Assembly: GCA_910588955.1 (NCBI GenBank)
Contig: CAJURQ010000015.1
Location: forward strand, 10,118 to 74,117
Source of the DNA: an uncultured Lachnospiraceae bacterium
GTDB lineage: Bacteria > Bacillota > Clostridia > Lachnospirales > Lachnospiraceae
Reading direction: 5' to 3'
Length of the DNA: 64,000 nt
A program made the translations under genes and the position numbers. Positions 33,847-42,256 of this stretch are shown piece after piece. Under the pieces are notes generated by a model. It saw only the letters and a program-made list of their open reading frames with translations, ran no database searches and was not told the DNA's origin. Position 1 is the first letter of the stretch. The number at the start of each line of letters is the position of its first letter.

Positions 33847-34302
33847 TCACCTTTCTTCCAGCCGCAGGCGCAGCAGTTTCCGCCCTCTCTGCAGGCGCTT
33901 TTTCACTGCATTGACAGAAATTCCGAGTATTTCCGACACTTCTGTCGTTTTATAGCCTTCGATATAATACAGATGCACCGCCGCCTTTACGGGAAGCGGC
34001 AGGCTGACCAGCTCCGCCAGCACATGACCGTATTCGGGATTCTCATAGCTTGCGGTAACTTCGTCGAGCGATACTTTCGGATGCCGCACTTGAAACCGCC
34101 GCATATCACGGCAGCGGTTCTGCGCCACCTTAATCAGCCACGCCTTTTCATGCTCCCGGTCCCGAAATTTTTTCCTGCATTCCAGATACCTGCAGAGCGT
34201 ATCCTGCACCGCATCCTGCGCGTCCGCTTCATTGCCCAGCATGACGACGCAGATGCGGTAGAGCATGGGGCTGTATGTTGTCACCACTTCCTCTATTGTC
34301 AT
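33847..34302 (-). CDS. ECF-family RNA polymerase sigma factor
   Basis: A 151-residue sigma factor with region 2 (AQDAVQDTLCRYLECRKKF, then EKAWLIKVAQNRCRDMRR) and region 4 (LPLPVKAAVHLYYIEGYKTT and EILGISVNAVKKRLQRGRK). AAAGGTGA precedes the ATG. It is followed by the membrane anti-sigma-like gene. No clear ECF-type promoter was found in front of it, unlike the second ECF gene of the window. Confidence 0.92.
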   Translation of the reverse strand: MTIEEVVTTYSPMLYRICVVMLGNEADAQDAVQDTLCRYLECRKKFRDREHEKAWLIKVAQNRCRDMRRFQVRHPKVSLDEVTASYENPEYGHVLAELVSLPLPVKAAVHLYYIEGYKTTEVSEILGISVNAVKKRLQRGRKLLRLRLEER

Positions 34303-34423
34303 AAAGTTTCACCTTTCCCAATCCATGAATTGATTTTTTGAGACCTCTACTTATAACACGCCTCAGACAACATAATGGTGCCCCGGATTATTATTTTTTA
34401 ACTTTTATGTGCGGGCATGTGCA

Positions 34424-34465
34424 TAAAAAAGAACTTCCATCCGGCGGCAGCCTTTTAGAAGTTCT
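34424..34465 (-). terminator. intrinsic terminator of the carD-like gene
   Basis: AGAACTTC and GAAGTTCT (34458-34465 with 34430-34437) form an eight-pair stem with a GC-rich loop, followed by TTTTTATG on the minus strand. Confidence 0.8.
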
Positions 34466-34493
34466 CTTATGATTCTTATGAATTGTTTTCGTT

Positions 34494-35009
34494 TTATACC
34501 GTAACTTTGTGCTTGTCCACCGCTTTTGCAATATAGGACTCTACCTCGTCCTTCGGTATGGAGAGCGCCAGCGACATTTCGCTGTAAAGCAGCTCCTCCG
34601 CTTTGTGCAGATACTGCTCGTCGGAAGACAGCACCTTCTTGCCTTCATTGATGCGGCTTCTTTTGCGCTGATAAAGCGTTTTGATAATCTGAACCAGACT
34701 GCGGGAATCATAAGTGCGGATCGCCTCCTTGTAGGTCTGCTCTCTGCGCTTTTCCTCCTGAATCCACATGGTATCGATCTCCTCGATATGCGCGATCAGC
34801 TTTTCCGCCTCTTCCCTGTTCATAATCCTGCGCATAACAATTTTCTCATTATCCACAGGCGTGTAAATCGTGCTGGCTTTCTCGAAGACCGGCTCCAGCA
34901 CATAATACTTCTTCTTTAAATCCGACCGGTCGATCGGATTCCCGGTAATGTCAATAACACGACAGACACCGTGTCCGCCACACATGATCAATTCGCCTTT
35001 CTCAAACAT
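34494..35009 (-). CDS. CarD-family transcriptional regulator
   Basis: A 171-residue protein with the N-terminal CarD/CdnL/TRCF Tudor-like fold (FEKGELIMCGGHGVCRVIDI, then KKYYVLEPV and TIYTPVDN) and a helical C-terminus with RKRSRINEGKKVLSSDEQYL. CarD proteins bind the RNA polymerase beta subunit and steady open complexes at promoters. The ATG at 35009 lies five bases after GGAGGG; a TTG four codons upstream is part of that site. It is a single gene with its own terminator. Confidence 0.88.
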   Translation of the reverse strand: MFEKGELIMCGGHGVCRVIDITGNPIDRSDLKKKYYVLEPVFEKASTIYTPVDNEKIVMRRIMNREEAEKLIAHIEEIDTMWIQEEKRREQTYKEAIRTYDSRSLVQIIKTLYQRKRSRINEGKKVLSSDEQYLHKAEELLYSEMSLALSIPKDEVESYIAKAVDKHKVTV

Positions 35010-35072
35010 AGCACCCTCCAAATTTTCTGACCCTCGTCAGTTGACAGCTCCAATTGCGGCGGCTCGTCCATA

Positions 35073-35078
35073 ATTATA
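35073..35078 (-). promoter_or_regulatory. possible -10 element of the carD-like gene
   Basis: A perfect TATAAT lies on the minus strand about 65 bases before the start codon. No good -35 hexamer is found 16-18 bases upstream of it, so the call is tentative. Confidence 0.35.
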
Positions 35079-35211
35079 GTACGCCAATCCGCAGTACCCC
35101 TAGTTTCATTGTAACACTTTAAAAACTTTCTCGTAAGTACTTTCGGAATGAGAAACCAATTTCGGCACATTTTATGGTATAAGCCGTCTCTTCTGTTGTG
35201 AAAATTTGCCA

Positions 35212-35270
35212 GTCAGAACCTTGTCGGTTCTGACTCTCGCGACAGTCGCCAAATATCCATGCAAGCATGG
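35212..35270. repeat. palindrome cluster in a 377-base gene-free region
   Basis: The stretch between 35010 and 35386 contains no gene that I can support. It holds GTCAGAACC/GGTTCTGAC (35212-35220 with 35226-35234) and CCATGC/GCATGG (35257-35262 with 35265-35270), within further partial inverted repeats up to 35305. It looks like an extragenic repeat rather than a terminator, since neither stem is followed by a U run. Confidence 0.4.
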
Positions 35271-35386
35271 CTGCTTGGCTCGTTGTTCGCGGATATAAGA
35301 TGTCTGAAAAAGCGATTCCTAAAAAATACCCCTTACAAAATTATAGTTTCCTCTCACACAAACATTGATGATTCTGCCCCTTATAT

Positions 35387-35989
35387 TTAACGCGTTTTAA
35401 AATTATCACAGATAAATCTCGTCTCTTCCATCGGGAAAATGCGGATCATAATCCCCTTAAACATCTTCGCCGCCTCAAAGCGGGAAAGGATAATCACCAT
35501 CTGATCCCCGGGAAAAGGCAGAATATCTATGGAATCTACGTCCTCTTTCGCGTTTATCAAGGTTGCCTTTGGCGGATTGATATCCACGGTTTTGTTAATC
35601 ATCTCCGTAAGAGAGATCGCGGAAGAACCCATCATCTGGTTCATAACCTCAGACACACAGGACAGATGCATTTCATTGAGCTCGCCGGGAGCCGCAGTTC
35701 CCGATCCGCCCATCATCAGATCCATGATTACCTTAACGTCGTTTTCCTTGAACATTAAAAGATTATTGCCATGAAAATCGTCCTTGTAATCAATCTGAAC
35801 CGTGACACTGCCCATACCAAACGCCGTCAGAATATTCTTAATATCCGCACTGTTTACCACCTTCACCGAAGGCGGACTGACCTTGATAACCTGTCTCGTC
35901 AATGTATTTAATGAGGTCGCGGAATGAGACATGCAAATATGCGCTGCCTCAGCCATTTTATCCTGATCTAGTGGTGCCAGTTGTCCCAT
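35387..35989 (-). CDS. CheC-type CheY-P phosphatase, first active site altered
   Basis: A 200-residue protein of the CheC/FliY/CheX family. The second half has the full (D/S)x3Ex2Nx21P signature: Ser, Glu and Asn in SCVSEVMN, then Pro 22 residues on in INPP. The first half has the same spacing with Asp and Glu in DKMAEAAH but His in place of Asn. So one of two sites looks active. These proteins remove phosphate from CheY. There is no FliN domain, so it is not a full FliY. No chemotaxis gene lies next to it in the window. Confidence 0.75.
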   Translation of the reverse strand: MGQLAPLDQDKMAEAAHICMSHSATSLNTLTRQVIKVSPPSVKVVNSADIKNILTAFGMGSVTVQIDYKDDFHGNNLLMFKENDVKVIMDLMMGGSGTAAPGELNEMHLSCVSEVMNQMMGSSAISLTEMINKTVDINPPKATLINAKEDVDSIDILPFPGDQMVIILSRFEAAKMFKGIMIRIFPMEETRFICDNFKTR

Positions 35990-36102
35990 ACGTCTGCTAC
36001 ATCCTTCTCATAAATAGTTGCACAATCCCGATTCTAGTTCTTCCACTATACTATACCTCACTTTTAGCCCTTCGTGCAACCTCTTCTTGAGAAAAATGTA
36101 AA

Positions 36103-36146
36103 CAAAAATTTAGGGAAGCGTTGATTTCTTCTCCGCCTCCCCAAAT
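36103..36146 (-). terminator. terminator of the ABC permease gene
   Basis: ATTTGGGGAGGCG and CGCTTCCCTAAAT (36134-36146 with 36108-36120) pair with minor mismatch and are followed by TTTTTG on the minus strand, ten bases after the stop codon. Confidence 0.7.
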
Positions 36147-36155
36147 ACGTTTATT

Positions 36156-38795
36156 TTACTCGGCTTCCCTCAGTCTCTCCACTACCGACCGTTTTGCCAC
36201 ATAATGATAAGAGCATAACGGAATGACCGCTCCGATCGCCAGAAATACCGGCGCCACCACAAAGATCGGCGTGACCGTCAGATGATAGCTGAAAAACCAG
36301 AACATCCCCTCCAGCACACTGCTCGCCAAAGGTCCCATGACAATCGTCAGAATCAGAGTGATCACAATAGAACTGCCTGCAAAGACCATGCCCTCCGTAA
36401 TTAACATCCGGTTGAGCTGCTTTCCTGTCATGCCTACGGACTGCAGCACCGCAAACTCCCGCTTTCTCGCCATGATGCCCGTGAGGATCGCGTTCAGGAA
36501 ATTCAGGATACCGACCATGCCGACGATCAGCGCAGCGCCGCTGCCAACCATCACAAACATATTGCGGAAACCGTAAAACTCTTCCTCCTCACTCTTCCTG
36601 CTCTCATAGTCGTACAGGGAGTCGTCCCCGCCCGCAAAGTCCTGCATCCATTGTTCCACCTGTTCTACCTTGTCGTCCTCGCAGTCAAAGGCATAATAGA
36701 GAATATCCGATGTGCCGGAATCCCGTTTAAAAGTGTCCGCGCCCATCACGAACTCATCCGCCCCATAATAGCGGTAAGAAATCTTTCCCGGCACCGTCAC
36801 AAGCGCCGCCACCTCATATACCTTATCCTCATACACCTTGGCTCTCGTCCGATATGGCTTATTGCTTTCGCTTAGCTCCTCGTCCTCCCCGTAAATCTCT
36901 CCGGTTTCCGGATTAAAATACTCATACTCCTTCACATAGCGGATGGTTATTTTGTCCCCCAGCTTCGCCCAGTGGGAATCCTCATAGAGATTGCCGTAGT
37001 CGTCGTCCCCGTAAACAGCCGCCACATAATTGCCGCCCTCTTTTAACTTACTGAGGTCGCCTTCAATTACAGGAAGCTTATCCAGCACAAAGTCTTCCAT
37101 CCCGTAAAGCTGCACCCGGTCGGCGCGCATGTCGCCTACCTTTTCCAGCATCTCCACATAGCGATCCACTACCTCCGGACTGTTATATTTTCCGGCCAGC
37201 TTTCGTACCCGCTCCTCTGTGACAAGCTCCTGTGCCTCAAAGGTTTTCTGATAAGTCCTGCCGCCTTTCACCCCGTCAAGCGCCTCAATCTGCGAAATAA
37301 CTTCCTCCGGCAAAATTCCTGTCTTGTCCCAGGCAGATGCCTGAAAATAAGGCGCTTCTGCAATGATAAAGTCTGCTACCACCCGGTTTAAGTATTTGTC
37401 CATGTCAAAACCGTTTGCCAGAATAAAAGTAATATTTAAAATGACTACCGCAAAGGACATGGAGATTACCGTAATCACGGTCTTGCTCTTGTTTCTGCCA
37501 AGGTTCGCCATCGCCATGCGCAGGATGGACGCGCCCTTCTCCCCTTTCCTGCTCTTCTTTTTCGTCCCGGCTCCTTCCGTGTAGCGCACCGCCTCCACGG
37601 GGGATATCTTCGCCGCCATCCTGCGGGGCTTCCTGCAGGAAAGCCAGACCGTCACAAAGGAAAACGCCGCCGCGCCGAGAAAGATTATGGGGCTGACTGA
37701 GTAAGTCAATTCTATGCCGTCCAGCTTAGACACCACAATGCCCGTCATCACCACGCCCACACCGTAGCCGAAGACAAGTCCGATGGGAATCCCCAGCGCA
37801 GACAGCAGAAACGCCTGCATGGAAATAATCCGCTTAATCTGCCGCCCCGTGGTGCCGATGGTCTTTAACAGCCCGTAAAACCGCACGTCATTGGACACCG
37901 ATATCTGAAAAATATTGTAGATAATCAGATAGCCCGTAAAAATAATCAGCAGCATCACCGCAATCAGTGCCAGCACCGTAGTAATATCCAGCGAGTCCTC
38001 CAACTGCGCAGACATGTAACCCCAATTGACGCCTGTGCGGATATAGTTATCCCCCTGATCCAACCCTTCCGACTGATAGCCGTGCCGCGCCAGAATGGTA
38101 TTGATATTTTCCTCTATGTTGGAAGCATTTTTGAACATCACGTCCATATTGATGAAGCTGGTCATGCCGTCCTCACCCTGTGTATCCAGCTTTTCAAAAA
38201 TCTCCTGCGTCCGGCTTTCGGGAATGAGTACATGGTTTGCCACAATTATTTCATCATAATCCCAATAGCCGCACAGCGTAAAGGTTTCCGTCGTCTCCTC
38301 CCCGTCCACCAGAAACGTCATGGTGAACTCATTGCCGATGACAGGCTCCACCCCCAGCAGGGAGAGGACTCTCAAATCCGTAGCCGCCTCGTTGGTGCCC
38401 TCCTTGGGAAACCGCCCTTCGATTGGTTTCAAAAACATCCACTTCGCCGTGTTTTCGTCACAGTAGCTGATCTCCACATGACTCTTGTGGAAAGGCTCTT
38501 TCTCCGGCATACCGCAGAATATCCGCTTTCCGTATTCCTTAATCAGCGGGTCGTCCTTTAGCTCTTCAAACTGCTCCTTCGTCAGATACTTAAACCCGCC
38601 GTGACTGTAACCGCCAACCATACGGAAATTCGACTGCTCAAACCCGTGCTTCATGGACATGCCCACTGTAAAAATAACCGTAAACAATACCGTGGTCAGC
38701 GCGATCGCCGCCACCGTGATGATATTCCTGATCTTCGCCGCCTTGAAGCTCGCTATGCTGAGACGGCGGATGGTTTTTCTGTTGGAAACGTTCAT
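36156..38795 (-). CDS. FtsX/MacB-family ABC transporter permease
   Basis: An 879-residue protein with the layout of large FtsX-type permeases: an N-terminal helix (about 20-45), an outer domain, three helices (about 275-390, LIAVMLLIIFTGYLIIYNIF), a second start helix near 435-460 in front of a second outer domain, and three C-terminal helices (about 755-870). It pairs with the ATP-binding gene at 38926-39591, in the same direction. A dispersed repeat with strong secondary structure lies between the two. Such transporters usually move lipids or peptides, or act in antimicrobial peptide resistance; the substrate here is unknown. Confidence 0.85.
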   Translation of the reverse strand: MNVSNRKTIRRLSIASFKAAKIRNIITVAAIALTTVLFTVIFTVGMSMKHGFEQSNFRMVGGYSHGGFKYLTKEQFEELKDDPLIKEYGKRIFCGMPEKEPFHKSHVEISYCDENTAKWMFLKPIEGRFPKEGTNEAATDLRVLSLLGVEPVIGNEFTMTFLVDGEETTETFTLCGYWDYDEIIVANHVLIPESRTQEIFEKLDTQGEDGMTSFINMDVMFKNASNIEENINTILARHGYQSEGLDQGDNYIRTGVNWGYMSAQLEDSLDITTVLALIAVMLLIIFTGYLIIYNIFQISVSNDVRFYGLLKTIGTTGRQIKRIISMQAFLLSALGIPIGLVFGYGVGVVMTGIVVSKLDGIELTYSVSPIIFLGAAAFSFVTVWLSCRKPRRMAAKISPVEAVRYTEGAGTKKKSRKGEKGASILRMAMANLGRNKSKTVITVISMSFAVVILNITFILANGFDMDKYLNRVVADFIIAEAPYFQASAWDKTGILPEEVISQIEALDGVKGGRTYQKTFEAQELVTEERVRKLAGKYNSPEVVDRYVEMLEKVGDMRADRVQLYGMEDFVLDKLPVIEGDLSKLKEGGNYVAAVYGDDDYGNLYEDSHWAKLGDKITIRYVKEYEYFNPETGEIYGEDEELSESNKPYRTRAKVYEDKVYEVAALVTVPGKISYRYYGADEFVMGADTFKRDSGTSDILYYAFDCEDDKVEQVEQWMQDFAGGDDSLYDYESRKSEEEEFYGFRNMFVMVGSGAALIVGMVGILNFLNAILTGIMARKREFAVLQSVGMTGKQLNRMLITEGMVFAGSSIVITLILTIVMGPLASSVLEGMFWFFSYHLTVTPIFVVAPVFLAIGAVIPLCSYHYVAKRSVVERLREAE

Positions 38796-38821
38796 ATTTT
38801 TGTTCTCCTCTCAGTTTTCCT

Positions 38822-38925
38822 GCGCGGAAAATGCCCGTTTTCTGGGTATTCTCCTACGCGAGACATAGAACTTCTTGGTGTCCCGTCCCATGGCGGGACG
38901 TCTTTAGAAGTTCATCTCGCGTTTT
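38822..38925 (-). repeat. intergenic palindromic repeat element, copy B
   Basis: This is the second copy of the element at 9130-9251, here on the minus strand. Its outer stem is CGCGAGA/TCTCGCG (38857-38863 with 38915-38921), with GAACTTCT/AGAAGTTC and GTCCCG/CGGGAC inside. It occupies the gap between the ATP-binding and permease genes of one transporter and would fold in their shared mRNA. Confidence 0.6.
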
Positions 38926-39591
38926 TCACACTGCGATCTTCCCGTCCTCTATGCGTATAATCCGATCCGCCATCTGCGCGATCGCCTCATTGTGCGTGAT
39001 CATGACAATTGTCTGCGAGAACTTCTGTCCTGTCACCTTTAAGAGACTGAGCACATCCTGACTGGTTTTCGAGTCCAGATTTCCCGTCGGCTCATCCGCC
39101 AGAATGATAGCGGGCTTGGACGCCAGCGCGCGGGCGATCGCCACCCTCTGCTGCTGCCCGCCGGAGAGATTGTTGGGCAGATTGTTCAGCTTCGATGCCA
39201 ACCCCAGTGTGTCAATGATTTCTTTGATGTACCCCTGATCGGGACTGCCCCCGTCAAGCTGCACCGGAAGAAGAATATTTTCGTAGACATTTAAAACCGG
39301 CACCAGATTATAATTCTGGAATACAAAGCCAATCTTTCGACGACGGAATATGGTCAGTTCCTCGTCCTTCAATGTAAAAATTTCCTTGCCATCTACCGTG
39401 ACGCTGCCCGCCGTCGGACGGTCCAGCCCGCCCAGCATGTGCAGGAGCGTGCTCTTGCCGCTGCCGGACGTGCCCACAATGGCAACAAATTCCCCTTTCT
39501 CCACCTGAAAATTCACCCCGGCAAGGGCGTGAACCTCACTCTCGCCCGAACCATATACCTTTCTTAAATCTTTCGTTGACAAAATAGTCAT
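38926..39591 (-). CDS. ABC transporter ATP-binding protein (MacB/LolD type)
   Basis: A 221-residue nucleotide-binding protein with Walker A GTSGSGKST near residue 40, the signature LSGGQQQRVAIARAL near 142, and Walker B IILADEPTGNLDS. It would energise the FtsX-type permease encoded just downstream. The ATG at 39591 has GGAGGAAAA upstream. A sensor kinase gene lies 138 bases upstream, consistent with a sensor-transporter module. Confidence 0.93.
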   Translation of the reverse strand: MTILSTKDLRKVYGSGESEVHALAGVNFQVEKGEFVAIVGTSGSGKSTLLHMLGGLDRPTAGSVTVDGKEIFTLKDEELTIFRRRKIGFVFQNYNLVPVLNVYENILLPVQLDGGSPDQGYIKEIIDTLGLASKLNNLPNNLSGGQQQRVAIARALASKPAIILADEPTGNLDSKTSQDVLSLLKVTGQKFSQTIVMITHNEAIAQMADRIIRIEDGKIAV

Positions 39592-39729
39592 GTCTGGTTT
39601 TCCTCCTTTAAAAACAAAATCTGTATCGTGAAGCACACCGTACACCGTCCTCCACAATACAGATTATCTCATAGCATTCTTTCCACATTCTTTCCTGGGT
39701 AAAATGAAATCTGACAGTTTTGTAAGAAT

Positions 39730-40647
39730 TTATTCGGCGGGCAGGTACAGGAAAAATACCGTACCCTTCCCCACCTCGGATGCAAGCTGGATATACCCCG
39801 ACTGCTGCCTCAAAATTTCTCTCGCCAAATATAGCCCGATCCCCACGCCCTGTTCGTCTGCAACCGACATGGAGCGGTAAAAGCGCCCGAATACTTTGGC
39901 GTGCTCTTCTTCCGCAATGCCAATCCCCGTGTCCTCCACCTCAATGCTGACAAAAAGTTCATATGCCTTCACGCGCACCGTGACGCCGCCCGTCTGCGTG
40001 TACTTGATAGCGTTGTCAATGAGATTGCCAAGCGCCTCCAACGTCCATTTGTGGTCGAAACACGCCGTAATCCCCTGCGCCTCTTTTGAGAATACATGCA
40101 GGTACAGCCCTTTTTCCTGCGCCCGCGCCGCATATTGCTCCTCCGCCTCCCTCAAAAGCTGTGAAAGCTCCCCTTTGCATGGATGCAGCACAAGGATTCC
40201 CGTTTCCAGACGGGAAAGCTTGACCAGCGACTGAATGAGAAAATCCAGCTTTTTCACCTGACTTTCCAACAGTGCGACCGTATCGCTGTCTTTTCCGCCC
40301 TCCTCTTTTAAAAGCTCCGTGTAGAGCAGAAGATTGGCGATTGGCGTTTTCGTCTGGTGGGAAATGTCCGCAATCAACGTCTTCGTCTTTTCCTGCTCCG
40401 CCGCCGTTTTCCCCATCTGCGTCTCCGTTGCCGACAGATACTCCGCCAATTTATTCTCCATGGACGCCGCTAAGGATTCGTCAAATGTCTCAGCCCGGAA
40501 AGTACCGTCGATGGCGGACTGTATCATGTCGCGCATACGGCGCAGACTCCGCCTTCTGTAGTGGAGATCTGTGAGGGCGATTATGGCAGCGGCGAGGAGG
40601 CAGAGGAGGCTGGCTGATAAAATAATAATCACTGTTTTATCTTGCAT
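39730..40647 (-). CDS. sensor histidine kinase with a single N-terminal membrane helix
   Basis: A 305-residue kinase. One membrane helix (about residues 6-27, IILSASLLCLLAAAIIAL) is followed by the phosphoacceptor box DISHQTKTPIANLLLY near residue 95, then LGNLIDNAIKYT, GIGIAEEEHAKVFGRFYR and GVGIGLYLAREIL of the ATPase domain. There is almost no outer domain, so the signal is likely sensed in the membrane or through the adjacent transporter. The gene starts at the stop of the AAA ATPase gene (two bases apart), so the three regulator genes are read together. Confidence 0.9.
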   Translation of the reverse strand: MQDKTVIIILSASLLCLLAAAIIALTDLHYRRRSLRRMRDMIQSAIDGTFRAETFDESLAASMENKLAEYLSATETQMGKTAAEQEKTKTLIADISHQTKTPIANLLLYTELLKEEGGKDSDTVALLESQVKKLDFLIQSLVKLSRLETGILVLHPCKGELSQLLREAEEQYAARAQEKGLYLHVFSKEAQGITACFDHKWTLEALGNLIDNAIKYTQTGGVTVRVKAYELFVSIEVEDTGIGIAEEEHAKVFGRFYRSMSVADEQGVGIGLYLAREILRQQSGYIQLASEVGKGTVFFLYLPAE

Positions 40648-40648
40648 T

Positions 40649-41368
40649 CTACCCCTCCAAAAGCTGATGCAGTATGTGTTCTCTGTTGTTGATAAACATT
40701 TCCGTCACCTGATAGCTTTCCGTGTCCTCGTAACTGCACGCATGAATTTGTCCTCCATCAAAACTCAGTATTTCCGCATCCGGAATCCCAAGCAGAATCG
40801 GGGAATGCGTAACAATGATAAACTGCGATTCCGCACGTGCGCATCTCACAATTTCAAGCAATAACGTGAGCTGTCTTTGCGGCGAAAGCGCCGCCTCCGG
40901 CTCATCTAAAAGATAGACGCCATTCGCCCGAAAATTACTCTGCGCCATCGCCAGAAAACTTTCGCCATGCGATTTCTCATGAAAATGCTCGCCAAATCCC
41001 CTGCTGTATTCATTCTCAGCAGTCGCAACATTATAGAAACTCTCGGCGCGTAGAAAATACCCCCATCCCGGTTTATGAATACCCTTTATTAATCGAATCG
41101 CTTCACACAGTTCTGAATGGGAATCATACGTCGAAAACCGGTAGTTTCTTGTTCCCCCTTCCGGATTAAACCCGTAAGCCACTGCAATAGCCTCTAACAG
41201 TGTCGATTTCCCGCTGCCATTTTCCCCCACAAAGAAAGTAACCGGCTTGTGAAACGCAAGATCATGTAATCCCGCTATGGATTCTATCTCTCTCAAGTAA
41301 CTGTATCGCTCGATTTTATCCCAGTCTATGCTGAGCCCTCTTATGTGCATCTGTTCCTCATTATCCAT
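40649..41368 (-). CDS. AAA-type ATPase (OLD/RecF-like) between the response regulator and kinase genes
   Basis: A 239-residue ATPase with Walker A FVGENGSGKSTLLEAIAVAY near residue 47, the ABC-like Walker B LLDEPEAALSPQRQLTLL near 155 and a switch His in IVTHSPILLG. These are soluble ATPases of the SMC/RecF fold found alone or in defence and repair loci. Here it lies between the response regulator and the kinase, in the same direction and two bases from the kinase start, so it is probably co-expressed with them. Whether it takes part in signalling is unknown. Confidence 0.8.
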   Translation of the reverse strand: MDNEEQMHIRGLSIDWDKIERYSYLREIESIAGLHDLAFHKPVTFFVGENGSGKSTLLEAIAVAYGFNPEGGTRNYRFSTYDSHSELCEAIRLIKGIHKPGWGYFLRAESFYNVATAENEYSRGFGEHFHEKSHGESFLAMAQSNFRANGVYLLDEPEAALSPQRQLTLLLEIVRCARAESQFIIVTHSPILLGIPDAEILSFDGGQIHACSYEDTESYQVTEMFINNREHILHQLLEG

Positions 41369-41432
41369 CTTTATTTCATACGCCTCTTAAACTGATGTAT
41401 TACCCATAATTTCCACAATGAACAACCCATCT

Positions 41433-42233
41433 TCACTCCCACCGATACCCAATCCCGTAAACTGTCTTAATCCGCTCCTGCGCATCCAGCTTGTCCCGCA
41501 GGCGTTTCATCGCGACGGACAGCGTATTTTCATCCACAAAAGCCGCGTCCACCGACCACGTGAAATCAAGGAGCTGTTCCCTCGCCAAAGTAATACCCTT
41601 GTTCTCTACCAGCATCCGCAGAAGCCGCTGCTCCGTCTTGGAAAGCTCCACCTGTTTTTCGCCGTGGAAGAAGCGCATTTTCGCAAAATGGAACCGATAT
41701 TCGCCATCCGTAATCCACCCTTCGCCCGTAAATCTTGTTTCGCCGCCATTTCCTGTACTGTCGCTTATCATGCCACCCGCTGTATTGCCTGTCGTATCCT
41801 TAACCGACTGCCTGCCCCGTGCCACCCGCCGAAGCTGGGTCTCCACCCGCGCCCGGAGTACCGCCAGGCTGAACGGTTTCGTAATATAATCGTCCGCCCC
41901 GGCTTCCAGACCTGCCACGACATCGGTTTCCATGTCGTTTGCCGTCAGCATAATGACGCACATATCATATTTCGCCTTTATCTGCTGCAGGAAGTCAAAG
42001 CCGTTTCCGTCGGGTAGATTCACGTCCAGCACCACGAGGTCAAAAGAGAACCCTTCGAGCAGTTTCTCCGCCTCCTGCAAGGTATGGCAGCTCACCGTCT
42101 CTGTATTGTCATTTTGCAGGGCGCGGCAAAGACCAGCCGCAAGCGGCCGGTCATCCTCTACAATCAAAATCTTTTGTTTTCTGCCCTGTTCTGCCATCCG
42201 TTTCTGCGTTCCCTTCTTAATCCCGCACTGCAT
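41433..42233 (-). CDS. OmpR/PhoB-family response regulator
   Basis: A protein of up to 266 residues with a receiver domain (ILIVEDDRPLA, phospho-Asp in VVLDVNLPDGNGF, Lys in DYITKPF) and a C-terminal winged helix (LSKTEQRLLRMLVENKGITL and LSVAMKRLRDKL). A linker of about 35 residues between them (KDTTGNTAGGMISDSTGNGG) is longer than usual. The start could be the first codon or an ATG twelve codons later; neither has a clean site. It is the partner of the kinase at 39730-40647. Confidence 0.9.
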   Translation of the reverse strand: MQCGIKKGTQKRMAEQGRKQKILIVEDDRPLAAGLCRALQNDNTETVSCHTLQEAEKLLEGFSFDLVVLDVNLPDGNGFDFLQQIKAKYDMCVIMLTANDMETDVVAGLEAGADDYITKPFSLAVLRARVETQLRRVARGRQSVKDTTGNTAGGMISDSTGNGGETRFTGEGWITDGEYRFHFAKMRFFHGEKQVELSKTEQRLLRMLVENKGITLAREQLLDFTWSVDAAFVDENTLSVAMKRLRDKLDAQERIKTVYGIGYRWE

Positions 42234-42256
42234 AAATTTTATAAGCCATCTTTCTT

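Noticed and set aside
34988..35170. Small minus-strand frame upstream of carD
   Set aside because: No ribosome-binding site, overlaps the carD start region and the likely promoter, product has no recognisable features.
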